Shown in pieces: positions 11,568 to 21,159 of a stretch of 64,000 bases of DNA. The notes beneath the pieces are model-generated. The model had not been told where the DNA came from. It searched no databases and was given only the letters and a program-made list of their open reading frames with translations. The stretch is from Bacteroidales bacterium (GTDB taxonomy: Bacteria > Bacteroidota > Bacteroidia > Bacteroidales > UBA932). The position numbers and the translations under genes are program-made. Within the stretch, counting starts at the first letter, position 1, and every line of letters starts with the position of its first letter. The DNA is taken from contig JAEEVG010000005.1 in NCBI GenBank assembly GCA_016290835.1, positions 18,660 to 82,659 on the forward strand, written 5' to 3'.

Positions 11568-13565
11568 TTATTGTTTGGTGAATTTGGCGGTCCAGCCGCC
11601 GCCGGGGGCCATGTCGATGTCCAGGGTGTGCCGGGCGGGGGAGACGCTGAGGGTGCGGGTCTCACGGACATAATCGCGGGCGGCGCGGTGGGCGTTCGGC
11701 CCGTCGCGGAAGATTTCCACCTGCCAGGTCCCCTCGGAGAGGAACGCCCCCAGGTCCAGGGTCAGGGTGCGCGCATCCCAGTCGGTCATCGCGCCCACAT
11801 ACCAGTCGGCGCCCTTGCGGCGGGCGATGGCGGCATAGTCGCCGACCCGACCGTCCAGGGCCACGGTCTCATCCCAGACCGTCGGCACGGCGGCCATCCA
11901 TTGCAGGCACTCCGGCTCGGCGAGGTAGTTGGAAGGGGAGTCGCAGAGCATCGTCAGCGGGGCCTCGAAGATGACGTATTCCGCCAGCTGGCGGCAGCGG
12001 GTGCCCTGGCTCATGGGCTCGGTGTTGACGGGGCGGTAGTTGGCGCGGGTGGCGTTGCGCATCGCGCCCTGGGTGTAGTCCAGCGGCCCGGCGAACATCC
12101 GCAGGAAGGGGATCTGCACGTCGTAGGTGACCTGGTCCACGGTCGGCTGGGCCCATTTCATCTGCTCGAGCCCCGCCACGCCCTCGTGGTTGACCACATT
12201 GGGGTAGGGACGCTGCAGGCCGCTGGGCTTGAAAGCGCCGTGGAAGTCCACCAGCAGGTGGTAGCGGGCGGCCGTCTCGGCCACGTGGGTGTAGAAGTCC
12301 ACCATCATCTGGTCGTCACGGTTCATGAAGTCCACCTTGAAGCCCTTGACCCCCATCTCGGAGAAATGCTTGCAGATGCCCTCCACGTCGCGGTTCATCG
12401 CCCAGTAGCCGGCCCAGAGGATGATCCCGACCCCGCGTGCCCCGGCATAGCGGACGATGCCGGGGAGGTCGATCTCCGGGACCACCTGGAAGAGGTCGGC
12501 CTGCCGGTTGACGGCCCAGCCCTCGTCCAGGATTACGTATTCAATGCCGTGCGCGGCGGCGAAGTCGATGTAATACTGATAGGTGCGGGTATTGATCCCG
12601 GCAGGGAAGTCCACCCCGTAGAGGTTCCAGTCGTTCCACCAGTCCCAGGCTACCTTGCCGGGCTTGATCCAGCTCCAGTCCACGTCGGCGGCGGGGCGGC
12701 TCAGGACATAGACCAGGTCGCTGTCCAGCAGCCGGCGGTCTTCCGTGGCCACGGCGACGATCCGCCAGGGCAGGGCCGCGCCGGCCTTCTGGGCTGCGAT
12801 GTAGTCCTCCGTGGTCCGGACGATGCCCTGCAGCATATTGTGACCGCCCTGCTCGATGCGTTTGGGGTAGGGGGCGAAGAGACCCGAGAGGGCCGTGCCG
12901 CCTTCGTGCCGCAGGTACATCCCCGGGTAGTCCAGCAGGTCGGATTCGGTGATGTTGACCCGCCAGCCGTTGTCCAGCTTGAATGACACGGGCAGGAAGG
13001 CCTTCTGCCCTTGTTTCCACGCGCTCAGCGGGTGGATGTCATAGTAGGCCTCGAAGCCGTTGAGGAAGGGATCGCGCGGGGAATCGGGCTTGACATAGGG
13101 AACCGTGACTTCGACGTCCTGGGCGAAGCGGAACTCGGCCTGCTCGTCGCGGACGAGGAAGTCCTGCTTCGCGCGGGAGACGAAGCGCCAGGCGGCCCCG
13201 GCGTCATAGGCGCGGAAGACCACGTTGAAGGTTTTATATCTGAGCGTCAGTTCGTTATAGTTGTTCCGCACTTCGGCGCGCTTGTAAACGGGGGTGGCGA
13301 TGCGCTCGTCGATGGAGGTCCGGAGCGCCTTCTCGAAACGGACGGACCCGTCGTAGACACTGCCGTCGCCCAGCTGCAGGCTGAGGGTCGAGGGCTCCAG
13401 GACCGCCACCCCGTCATAGCTGAGGGCATAACGGATCTGCTCTCCGGCATCTACCTCCACGCAGAGGCGGCCGTCGGGGGAGAGGAGGGTGTAGTGGCGC
13501 GGTGCTGCCGCAAGGGAAAGGGCGCCCAGCAGGAAGGCTGCGGCGAGAAAAAGGCGGATTCGCAT
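11568..13565 (-). CDS. Glycoside hydrolase family 97 (probable alpha-galactosidase type)
   Basis: A 665-residue exported enzyme with a cleavable signal peptide (residues 1-20, ending SLAAA). The N-terminal beta-sandwich (LLSPDGRLCVEVDAGEQIRYAL) and the central barrel (EYVILDEGWAV, GVKGFKVDFMNRDDQM) are typical of GH97. The family includes Ca-dependent inverting alpha-glucosidases (SusB) and retaining alpha-galactosidases. The Asp in KVDF (residue 412) sits where the retaining branch has its nucleophile, so I infer a retaining alpha-galactosidase. The divergent GH27 neighbour supports that. Likely periplasmic. Confidence 0.88.
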   Translation of the reverse strand: MRIRLFLAAAFLLGALSLAAAPRHYTLLSPDGRLCVEVDAGEQIRYALSYDGVAVLEPSTLSLQLGDGSVYDGSVRFEKALRTSIDERIATPVYKRAEVRNNYNELTLRYKTFNVVFRAYDAGAAWRFVSRAKQDFLVRDEQAEFRFAQDVEVTVPYVKPDSPRDPFLNGFEAYYDIHPLSAWKQGQKAFLPVSFKLDNGWRVNITESDLLDYPGMYLRHEGGTALSGLFAPYPKRIEQGGHNMLQGIVRTTEDYIAAQKAGAALPWRIVAVATEDRRLLDSDLVYVLSRPAADVDWSWIKPGKVAWDWWNDWNLYGVDFPAGINTRTYQYYIDFAAAHGIEYVILDEGWAVNRQADLFQVVPEIDLPGIVRYAGARGVGIILWAGYWAMNRDVEGICKHFSEMGVKGFKVDFMNRDDQMMVDFYTHVAETAARYHLLVDFHGAFKPSGLQRPYPNVVNHEGVAGLEQMKWAQPTVDQVTYDVQIPFLRMFAGPLDYTQGAMRNATRANYRPVNTEPMSQGTRCRQLAEYVIFEAPLTMLCDSPSNYLAEPECLQWMAAVPTVWDETVALDGRVGDYAAIARRKGADWYVGAMTDWDARTLTLDLGAFLSEGTWQVEIFRDGPNAHRAARDYVRETRTLSVSPARHTLDIDMAPGGGWTAKFTKQ

Positions 13566-13620
13566 AGTGGTTTTCTTTTGTCAAATGTAAAGATAAGGAA
13601 AAAAGCGTGGATATAATTAT

Positions 13621-13628
13621 TATCTTTG
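13621..13628 (+). promoter_or_regulatory. -7 box (TATCTTTG) before the GH27 gene
   Basis: TATCTTTG matches TAnnTTTG and lies 26 bases before the chosen ATG at 13655. No clear TTTG is present about 20 bases upstream, so the promoter may need an activator. An open upstream extension of the frame begins before this box, which argues for the ATG at 13655. Confidence 0.55.
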
Positions 13629-13654
13629 CATATTATATAACGATTCTGCCCCCG

Positions 13655-15286
13655 ATGAAAAGACATCCGCTTCTGACTCTCTGTCTGCTGTTCCTGGCCG
13701 CCTGCGGCGCCCCGGACGGCACACCCGGACAGGAGAGCATCCAGCTCCCGACGATGGGCTGGAGTTCGTGGAATACCTACCGCGTGAACATATCCGATTC
13801 CCTGATCATGCGTCAGGCGGACGCGATGGTCGCCACGGGGCTCAAGGATGCCGGCTATAACCACATCAACATCGACGACGGTTATTTCGGCGGACGCGAC
13901 GCCGCCACGGGGCAGCTGCTGATCCACCCCACCCGTTTCCCGAAAGGCCTTAAGCCCGTGGTGGACCACATCCACAAACTGGGTCTCAAGGCCGGTATCT
14001 ACAGCGACGCCGGGGCCAATACCTGCGGCAGCTACTACGATCGCGATACCATCGCCCGGGGCGTGGGCTTCTACGGCCACGACCGGCAGGACGCCGATTA
14101 TTTCTTCAAGACCCTGGGCTTCGACTTCATCAAGGTGGACTTCTGCGGCGGCAACGCCCCGCAGAATATCGACCGCCTGGCCCTGGACCCGCAGGAGCGC
14201 TATACCGCGATCCGCCGCGCCATCGACGCCACGGGCCGCCCGGATGTGCGCCTGAATGTCTGCCGCTGGGATTTCCCCGGGGTGTGGGTGCGCGATGTCG
14301 CCGTCTCCTGGCGCATCTCCCACGATATTTCCGACCGCTGGTGGTCCCTGCGGAGCATCATCTCCCAGAGTCTCTACCTCTCGGCCTATGCCGGAGGGGG
14401 TCACTACAACGATATGGATATGCTGGAGGTCGGCCGCTCGATGAGCCTCGAGGAGGACCGCACCCATTTCGGACTCTGGTGCATCATGGCCTCGCCGCTG
14501 CTGATCGGTTGCGACCTGACCACCCTGCGCCCTGAGACGCTGGAACTGCTGACCAATCCCGAACTGATTGCCCTGGACCAGGATCCGCTGGGCCTGCAGG
14601 CCTACGTGGCCGCCCACGAGGGCGAGACCTACGTGCTGGTCAAGGATCTGGAGAAGCGCTTCGGCACCCGGCGTGCCGTCGCCTTCTACAATCCTTCCGA
14701 GGAGCCGGTCCGGGTGGGCGTGGACCTGCGGGAGCTGGAATTCTCCGGCCCCGTGGCCGTGCGCGACCTTTTCGAGCGCCGCGACCTGGGCGATGTGTCC
14801 GGCCGCCTGGAGGCGGAGGTCCCGCCGCACGGGACGCGCATTTTCCGCCTGGACGGCACGGAGCGGCTCGAACGGACCCGCTACGAAGCCGAGACCGCCT
14901 GGCTGAGCGATTATCAGGAACTCTACAACAACCGCGTCTTCCAGACGGCGACCTATACCCCGGACGAAGCCTGCTCGGGGCGGATGGCCGTGACCCAGCT
15001 GGGCTACAAGCCGACAAACGACCTGCAGTGGCGGGAGGTTTACAGCCGGGAAGGCGGCGACTACACGCTCACGCTGCGCTGCTTCTCGCCCGAGGACCGG
15101 ACGATTTATCTGGGCGTCGGGACGCGGAATGCCGTTACCGTGCGGGTAAACGCTTCGCCGCTCTGGCAGGATGTCAGCGTGCCGGTGTCGCTCTCGCCGG
15201 GTGTCAACCTGATCCGGCTCTGCAACGACCGCGGACCGATGCCGGATGTGGACTACATGGATTTACAACCTAATTCAAATAACTGA
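13655..15286 (+). CDS. Glycoside hydrolase family 27 alpha-galactosidase with C-terminal CBM-like domain
   Basis: A 543-residue lipoprotein-like enzyme (signal [13 protein letters not shown]) that would release alpha-galactosyl residues. GH27 motifs are [31 protein letters not shown] with the nucleophile Asp, and [13 protein letters not shown] with the acid/base Asp, then [12 protein letters not shown]. After the C-terminal sandwich, an extra module from about residue 408 ([15 protein letters not shown]...) resembles CBM35/CBM6. The start is set at ATG 13655 because the reading frame further upstream crosses the promoter box. It is divergent from GH97, and rubredoxin follows after two bases. 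Confidence 0.93.
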   Translation: MKRHPLLTLCLLFLAACGAPDGTPGQESIQLPTMGWSSWNTYRVNISDSLIMRQADAMVATGLKDAGYNHINIDDGYFGGRDAATGQLLIHPTRFPKGLKPVVDHIHKLGLKAGIYSDAGANTCGSYYDRDTIARGVGFYGHDRQDADYFFKTLGFDFIKVDFCGGNAPQNIDRLALDPQERYTAIRRAIDATGRPDVRLNVCRWDFPGVWVRDVAVSWRISHDISDRWWSLRSIISQSLYLSAYAGGGHYNDMDMLEVGRSMSLEEDRTHFGLWCIMASPLLIGCDLTTLRPETLELLTNPELIALDQDPLGLQAYVAAHEGETYVLVKDLEKRFGTRRAVAFYNPSEEPVRVGVDLRELEFSGPVAVRDLFERRDLGDVSGRLEAEVPPHGTRIFRLDGTERLERTRYEAETAWLSDYQELYNNRVFQTATYTPDEACSGRMAVTQLGYKPTNDLQWREVYSREGGDYTLTLRCFSPEDRTIYLGVGTRNAVTVRVNASPLWQDVSVPVSLSPGVNLIRLCNDRGPMPDVDYMDLQPNSNN

Positions 15287-15288
15287 TT

Positions 15289-15447
15289 ATGAGCAAGTAC
15301 GTATGCAACATCTGCGGGTATGAGTATGACCCCGCGATCGGCGATCCCGACAATGGCATCGTTCCCGGCACCGCTTTCGAGGACCTTCCTGCAGACTGGG
15401 TTTGCCCGCTTTGCGGAGTTGGAAAAGAAGATTTCAGCGAGGCCTAG
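15289..15447 (+). CDS. Rubredoxin
   Basis: A 52-residue electron carrier too short for most ORF lists. Two CxxC knuckles bind one iron: [12 protein letters not shown] near residue 5 and [14 protein letters not shown] near residue 37. The [19 protein letters not shown] segment between them is typical. Length is standard. It begins two bases after the GH27 stop and ends five bases before the patatin gene, so it is embedded in this cotranscribed set. Rubredoxins support oxygen or peroxide detoxification in anaerobes. No partner reductase is visible here. Confidence 0.95.
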   Translation: MSKYVCNICGYEYDPAIGDPDNGIVPGTAFEDLPADWVCPLCGVGKEDFSEA

Positions 15448-15451
15448 GAAG

Positions 15452-17881
15452 ATGAGGAAAAAACTGCTGTCGCTGCTGCTGCTTCTGGGCTGTTTGCCGG
15501 CCTTTGCGCAGCAAGAACTTGTCATGCCCAGCGTGAACCCCGAAGAGGATGCGCAGGCCATCGCCCGGATGCGGGCGAAGATGGACTCGATCCGCCAGTA
15601 CCGGCCCACCGTGGCCGTGGTGCTGGGCGGCGGTGGGGCCCGGGGCATGGCGCACCTGGGCGTGCTCCGCTATATGGAAGAAAAAGGCATCCCGGTGGAT
15701 ATGATCGGCGGGACCAGCATGGGCGGCCTCATCGCCGGCCTGTACTCCTTCGGCTACGGCCAGGAGTACCTGGACTCCCTGGTCCGGGCGATCGACTGGA
15801 CCGTGATGATGTCCGACCGTGTGCCGGACGACTACCTCACCTACCGGGTTCGCAGAAACAAGGAGCGCTTTTTCATCGACGTCCCCTTCCATTACGAGAA
15901 AGAAGGACTCAGTGAACGAGTGGAACGCCAGCTTGCCATCGAGCGTGCCTATAATAAGGTCCAGACCCGTACGGGCGACATGGGCCAGGAGGTGATGAAC
16001 AAGATCGGCCTCGGCCTGCCGGACGGTTTCCTCTTCGGTTACAACGTCCGCAATACCCTGAGTTCCGTGTCCGTGGGTTACCAGGACTCCCTGCATTTCG
16101 ACCAGCTCCCCATCCCGTTCTTCTGCGTGGCCACGGACATGGTCTCGATGAAGGAGAAGAACTGGACCCAGGGCAATGTGGTGGACGCGATGCGCTCTAC
16201 GATGGCCATCCCGTTCTATTTCAGGCCGGTAAGACTTGAGAATATGGTCCTTTCCGACGGCGGTACGCGCAACAATTTCCCGGTGGACGTCGCCCGTGCG
16301 ATGGGCGCGGACATCGTGATCGGTTCCGAGATGCCCGTACATCGTACGCTGACGGATCTCAACACCCTTGCGAACCTCGCCCAGCAGAACATCACGATGA
16401 TGTCCTCCGATGCCGCCACCATCAACCGCCAGAATACCGACATCCTGCTCCAGCACGAACTGCCGGGCTACTCGATGCTCTCCTTTGATTCAGAGAGCAT
16501 CGCGGATATCATCCGGCAGGGCTATGACCGGGCCGTGGAGAATGCCGACGCCTTCGAGGCCGTCGCCCGCCGCGTCCACGGCGCCCCCGTGACGGAGCGG
16601 AAGCGCAAGAGTGCCATCGATATCGGCCGGGAGGATGTCCTGGTCAGCGATATCCGCATCGAGGGCATTCCGGAGAACGAACAAAAGTATCTGATCGATC
16701 CGATCTATCTCCAGCGGGACAACCAGTACAACCGTGAAGAGATCGAGCGCATCCTGGCCACCATTTACGGCTCTCGTGCCTTCGAATCGGTTACCTACCG
16801 GCTGGAAGGCTCCCAGGAGCCTTATACCCTGGTCTTCGAGTGCCAGAAAGGCCAGACCCACGAATTCGGTGCCGGCGTCCACGTGGATAACGACGAGGTC
16901 GTCTATGCCAGCCTTCACCTCGGCTTGGGCACCCGCAAACTCTACGGTCCCCGTTTCACTACGGAATTCAAGATCGGCAACAACGCCACGGCTTTCCTGG
17001 ATTTCGCCTATAAACCGCTGCGCCACCTGCCTACCGTCGGTGTCTCGCTGAAGACCTCGTATCTGAACCTGACCTATACGGATATGGATCTGGATGCCAA
17101 GATCAAGGCCATCAATTCCCGCGCTGATGTCTATCTGGAGGATTCCCGCTTCATCAACGGGACCGTCCGCCTGGGCTACTCGTATGAGATGGAGCCGTAT
17201 GAGAACTATATGGACGCGATTGCGCTCTGGAAGGACTATGACCTCAGGAGCAACTGGCACTCGATCTATGGCATCCTCCGGGCCGACACTCTGGATGACG
17301 GCTATTTCCCGAACAAAGGCTTCCGGGGCGGCTTGAGCGGGCGCTATGTCTTCGGCGGTTGGTCCACTTACCTGGAGGAGCGTGAGCTGGCCTGGTTCGA
17401 TCCTTATGAAGGGCCGGTGGAACCCTATGCTACGGTGCTCTTCGATGCCACGGCGGCATTCCCGCTCAGTTCGAAACTGACGCTCCAGCCGATGTTCTAT
17501 GCCGGTTGGAATTCGCGTTACAACGGAATGATGAACCTGATGCATGTGCTGACTGCCGGCGGTACCATAGCGGGCCGCTATATGGAAAACCAGATTCCTT
17601 TCTTCGGCTACAGTATCTCCTACCATATACTGGAGCAGTTCGCGGCGATGTTCCGTACGGACCTCCGCTGGGCGATCAGCCATGTCAACTACATCTCCCT
17701 GCAGGGGGCTGTCCTCCAGGATTCGGAGACTTTCAAAGGGATGTGGCATAAGCCGCTGACCGCCTATACAATCGGGGCGGAGTTCGGCCGCAAGACCGTC
17801 GCGGGTCCGCTGCAGCTCGGCATGCACTGGTGCAACGACAGCGGTTTCGGCGTCACCCTGTCCTTCGGCCTGGTGTTCTGA
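15452..17881 (+). CDS. Patatin-like phospholipase fused to an Omp85-type beta-barrel
   Basis: An 809-residue exported protein with signal peptide MRKKLLSLLLLLGCLPAFA. A patatin domain spans about residues 50-240: oxyanion loop GGGGARGMAHLGVL, nucleophile elbow GGTSMGG and catalytic Asp in DGGTRNNFPVDVARAMGAD. A POTRA-like segment (about residues 390-470, DVLVSDIRIEGIP...) and a 16-strand-type barrel ending in FGVTLSFGLVF follow. This patatin-POTRA-barrel order is that of PlpD/FplA (type Vd) proteins, which place a lipase at the outer membrane. The frame extends upstream through rubredoxin, so I chose the ATG that gives a signal peptide. Confidence 0.9.
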   Translation: MRKKLLSLLLLLGCLPAFAQQELVMPSVNPEEDAQAIARMRAKMDSIRQYRPTVAVVLGGGGARGMAHLGVLRYMEEKGIPVDMIGGTSMGGLIAGLYSFGYGQEYLDSLVRAIDWTVMMSDRVPDDYLTYRVRRNKERFFIDVPFHYEKEGLSERVERQLAIERAYNKVQTRTGDMGQEVMNKIGLGLPDGFLFGYNVRNTLSSVSVGYQDSLHFDQLPIPFFCVATDMVSMKEKNWTQGNVVDAMRSTMAIPFYFRPVRLENMVLSDGGTRNNFPVDVARAMGADIVIGSEMPVHRTLTDLNTLANLAQQNITMMSSDAATINRQNTDILLQHELPGYSMLSFDSESIADIIRQGYDRAVENADAFEAVARRVHGAPVTERKRKSAIDIGREDVLVSDIRIEGIPENEQKYLIDPIYLQRDNQYNREEIERILATIYGSRAFESVTYRLEGSQEPYTLVFECQKGQTHEFGAGVHVDNDEVVYASLHLGLGTRKLYGPRFTTEFKIGNNATAFLDFAYKPLRHLPTVGVSLKTSYLNLTYTDMDLDAKIKAINSRADVYLEDSRFINGTVRLGYSYEMEPYENYMDAIALWKDYDLRSNWHSIYGILRADTLDDGYFPNKGFRGGLSGRYVFGGWSTYLEERELAWFDPYEGPVEPYATVLFDATAAFPLSSKLTLQPMFYAGWNSRYNGMMNLMHVLTAGGTIAGRYMENQIPFFGYSISYHILEQFAAMFRTDLRWAISHVNYISLQGAVLQDSETFKGMWHKPLTAYTIGAEFGRKTVAGPLQLGMHWCNDSGFGVTLSFGLVF

Positions 17882-17911
17882 TCCGGGGCGGCTCTGACAG
17901 ACGCATTTACG

Positions 17912-17941
17912 GCGGACACGAAATGTTTTCGTGTCCGCTTT
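17912..17941 (+). terminator. Hairpin after the patatin gene
   Basis: A perfect 12-bp stem GCGGACACGAAA / TTTCGTGTCCGC (17912-17923 and 17927-17938) with a 3-base loop, followed by TTTG. It probably separates the GH27-rubredoxin-patatin transcript from the SusC operon. Confidence 0.75.
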
Positions 17942-18082
17942 GCGTTATGCCGTGGTGTGTGGGAATGGATGGAATGAGCGGATTGTTTCCTTTTTTGATA
18001 CGATTGTTCTCGGAGATGCAGGACGAATTTGTTAAAATTGCAAAAGAGAAAACCACTCAACACATTCTAATCCAATATAACG

Positions 18083-21000
18083 ATGAAAACCACATTCAAA
18101 ACACTCTCGCAAGGCATTCTTGCCTTGATCCTCTCTGCCGGTTTTCTTGCATTCGGTCCCGTGCAGGTCTCTGCCGCACCGACGGGAAACCCGGCCGGGC
18201 AGGCTCCAAAAATCTCAGTCTCCGGCACGGTCCGGGATGTCTCCGGACAGCCCGTCCTCGGAGCCGGCGTTTTTGAAAAAGGTACGACCAACGGTACGGT
18301 GAGCGATGTGAACGGGCGCTTCACCCTGACAGTCGCCTCCAACGGGGTCCTGGTCATCTCCTGCATCGGCTACCTCACCAAAGAAGTCCCCGTCACCGGA
18401 TCTACGGTTGACATCGTCCTGGAGGAAGACAAGGAACTCCTGGAAGAGGTGGTCGTGATCGGCTATGGCGAGACGACCCGCAGGAACTTCACAGGCTCCG
18501 TAGCCAAGGTGGAGATGAAAGATTCTCCGCTCGCGATGGTCTCCTCGTCCAATGCCTACAACCTGCTGAACGGTACGGCCTCCGGTGTGTATGTAACCCA
18601 GAACGGCTACGCCGGCAGCGCGCCTTCCATCCAGGTCCGCGGACAGCGGTCCATCGGCGGCAGCTCCAGCCCGCTGCTGGTCGTGGACGGCGTGATTTTC
18701 AGCGGCAGTATCAACGACATCGACGTGCAGACGATCGAAAGCATCTCCGTGCTCAAGGATGCCAGCACCCTGGCCTCCTACGGTACCCGCGCCGCTAACG
18801 GTGTGATCATGATCACGACCAAGCGGGGCGAGCTCGGCAAGCCCGTCATCGAATTCTCCCCGTCCGTCAGCCTGAGCAACGTAGGCTACAAACCGAAAAT
18901 GCGCAGCGCCGAAGGCTATAAGGAACTGATGAACCGCCGCTCCGGTCTCGACCCGAAGGCCGATCCGAGCTGGATGAGCGACCTTGAGCGGGCGAACTAC
19001 AACTCCGGCGACCTGACCGACTGGATGGACTACGTGACCCGCACCGGCGTGCTGCAGAACTACACCCTGAGTTTCTCCGGGGCCACGGACAACAGCAACT
19101 ACTACCTGTCCTTCAACCACTGGGACCAGCAAGGCCCTTATTATGGTGACAACTACAAGCGCAATACCTTGAACATCAAGGTCAGCACCAAGGTCAGCAA
19201 GTACATCGAGATCGGTGCGAACGCCAACCTGGCCTTCAACGGCTCCGACGGCGTGCGGCCTTCCTATGGCACGGCCGTTACGATGTCGCCCTACGGCGAG
19301 CCGGAACTGAAGAATGGCAATATGCGCAAATATCCCGACGGCAAGGAAGTCACGACGGTCAACCCGCTGTGGAACACCTTCAACGGCGTGGACAGCGAAT
19401 CCAAGGGCTCCAGCCAGGTGATGGGCGGATTCCTGAACGTCAAGATCCCCTGGATCGAGGGCCTGAGCTACCGGGTGACCGGCACCTATACCCGCCGGAG
19501 CTCCGAGAGTCTTTCCTTCACCCACGAGAACAACTTCCCGGACATCAACCTCGGCGACGACGGTTACACGCAGGAGGTTTACAACAAGCAGCTGATCAAC
19601 ACCAGCGGCTCCATCTCCTCGAGCAAGACCAATACCTGGGTCCTGGACAACATCCTGACCTATAACCGGACTTTCGGCGCTCATTTCGTCAACGCCACCC
19701 TGGTCTATACCCGGGATGAATCCATTACCGAAGGCAAGACGGTGACCGGTTCCGATTTTACGGGTGTCGGCAATACGATCCTCGGCGTGTACGGCCTTCC
19801 GAACGCCGAGGTCCAGAAGATTTCTTCCATCACCAACGTCCGTACGGCCAACATCGGCTACCTCGCCCGTCTGAACTACTCCTTCGCGGACAAATACCAC
19901 CTCAACGCAGCAGTTCGCCGGGACGGCGCATCCGTGTTCGGTGAGAATAAGAAGTGGGGTATCTTCCCGTCCGTAGGTGTGGCCTGGAGCCTCGGCCGGG
20001 AGGACTTCATGAAGGGCATCAGTTTCCTGGACGACCTCAAACTGAAGCTCTCCTGGGGTAAGAACGGCAACCAGTCCATCTCGGCCTACAGCACGCTGTC
20101 TCCCGTTTCGATGGGCCGCAATGGCCGCAATATCTACTATTTCGATAACAAGGTGTCTTATGGCCAGCGGATCAATTCCATCGGCAACCCGGACCTGGGC
20201 TGGGAGGAGACCACTTCCCTCAACGGCGGATTCGAGACCTCGATGTTCCGCGGCCGCCTGTCCGCCGATGTCAACGTCTATAAGTCCAAGACTGTCAACC
20301 AGATCTTCCCGCGGACCATCGCCCCGATGAGCTCCGGTATGACCTCACAGCAAGCCACGATGGGCCGGATCGACAACTGGGGTATCGAGGCCAACATCAA
20401 TGGTACGATCATCCGCAACCAGGACTGGTATTGGGGCTCCGCCCTCGTCTTCTCACTCAACCGCAACAAACTCGTCGACCTGTACGGCAACGGAGAGGAT
20501 GATATTGCCAACAGCCGCTTCCTCGGCAAGTCGCTCGGCGCTATCTATGGTTATGTCTGGGATGGTATCGTCCAGCCCGGCGATGAGCATTATGTGAGCA
20601 ACCTGACCGCCAAGGCCGGCGACGCCAAGTATAAGGACATTTCCGGAGACGGCAAACTGACTGACGAAGACCGCCAGATCCTGGGCTATAGCAAGGAGAA
20701 TTTCCGCCTGAGCATGAGCCATACGGTCAGCTGGAAGGGCCTGAGCCTGTATATGCTGTTCAACGGCGTGTTCGCCGGCGGCGAGTACGGCTTCGCCCGG
20801 AACAACAGCGCCTACCTGACGGAGGATTCCTACTTCTATCACAATACGCTCGAGCACCCTTACTGGACGCAGGAGAATCCGAGCACGGTCTATCCCAGCT
20901 ACAGCTACACGGACAGCCGTTTCACGGCGCTGCAGCGCTACACCTTCATCCGCCTGCAGGACCTCAACCTGTCCTACTCCTTCCCGGCTCGCCTGATCGG

Positions 21001-21154
21001 CAAGATCGGCGTCAGTGGCCTGCGCCTCTATATCTCGGCGTCCAACGTCTTCTTCTGGGCGCCCGAGTGGCAGTTCAGCGATCCTGAGGTCCGGAGCTAC
21101 TCCTCGCCCCAGCTCCCCAGGTCGGTTACGTTCGGTCTCAACCTCAAATTCTAA
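18083..21154 (+). CDS. SusC/RagA-type TonB-dependent outer-membrane transporter
   Basis: A 1,023-residue glycan importer. A signal peptide ends near residue 32 (VQVSAA). An N-terminal carboxypeptidase-regulatory-like domain follows (ISVSGTVRDVSGQPVLGAGV). The TonB box and plug entry are EEVVVIGYGETTRRNFTGSV, then SVLKDASTLASYGTRAANGVIMITTKRG, the SusC signature. The 22-strand barrel ends in RSVTFGLNLKF. It is paired with SusD five bases downstream and with GH78 and CE15 genes. The hybrid two-component regulator on the other strand is the likely activator. Substrate is probably an oligosaccharide from a rhamnose-containing plant glycan. Confidence 0.97.
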   Translation: MKTTFKTLSQGILALILSAGFLAFGPVQVSAAPTGNPAGQAPKISVSGTVRDVSGQPVLGAGVFEKGTTNGTVSDVNGRFTLTVASNGVLVISCIGYLTKEVPVTGSTVDIVLEEDKELLEEVVVIGYGETTRRNFTGSVAKVEMKDSPLAMVSSSNAYNLLNGTASGVYVTQNGYAGSAPSIQVRGQRSIGGSSSPLLVVDGVIFSGSINDIDVQTIESISVLKDASTLASYGTRAANGVIMITTKRGELGKPVIEFSPSVSLSNVGYKPKMRSAEGYKELMNRRSGLDPKADPSWMSDLERANYNSGDLTDWMDYVTRTGVLQNYTLSFSGATDNSNYYLSFNHWDQQGPYYGDNYKRNTLNIKVSTKVSKYIEIGANANLAFNGSDGVRPSYGTAVTMSPYGEPELKNGNMRKYPDGKEVTTVNPLWNTFNGVDSESKGSSQVMGGFLNVKIPWIEGLSYRVTGTYTRRSSESLSFTHENNFPDINLGDDGYTQEVYNKQLINTSGSISSSKTNTWVLDNILTYNRTFGAHFVNATLVYTRDESITEGKTVTGSDFTGVGNTILGVYGLPNAEVQKISSITNVRTANIGYLARLNYSFADKYHLNAAVRRDGASVFGENKKWGIFPSVGVAWSLGREDFMKGISFLDDLKLKLSWGKNGNQSISAYSTLSPVSMGRNGRNIYYFDNKVSYGQRINSIGNPDLGWEETTSLNGGFETSMFRGRLSADVNVYKSKTVNQIFPRTIAPMSSGMTSQQATMGRIDNWGIEANINGTIIRNQDWYWGSALVFSLNRNKLVDLYGNGEDDIANSRFLGKSLGAIYGYVWDGIVQPGDEHYVSNLTAKAGDAKYKDISGDGKLTDEDRQILGYSKENFRLSMSHTVSWKGLSLYMLFNGVFAGGEYGFARNNSAYLTEDSYFYHNTLEHPYWTQENPSTVYPSYSYTDSRFTALQRYTFIRLQDLNLSYSFPARLIGKIGVSGLRLYISASNVFFWAPEWQFSDPEVRSYSSPQLPRSVTFGLNLKF

Positions 21155-21159
21155 AGACA

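Noticed and set aside
11402-11673. Short open frames after htpG
   Set aside because: They translate the palindromic repeats and the end of the GH97 gene and repeat the same peptide. There is no independent support.
15320-15451. N-terminal extension of the patatin gene
   Set aside because: It lies in another frame inside the rubredoxin gene. The ATG at 15452 gives a signal peptide directly.
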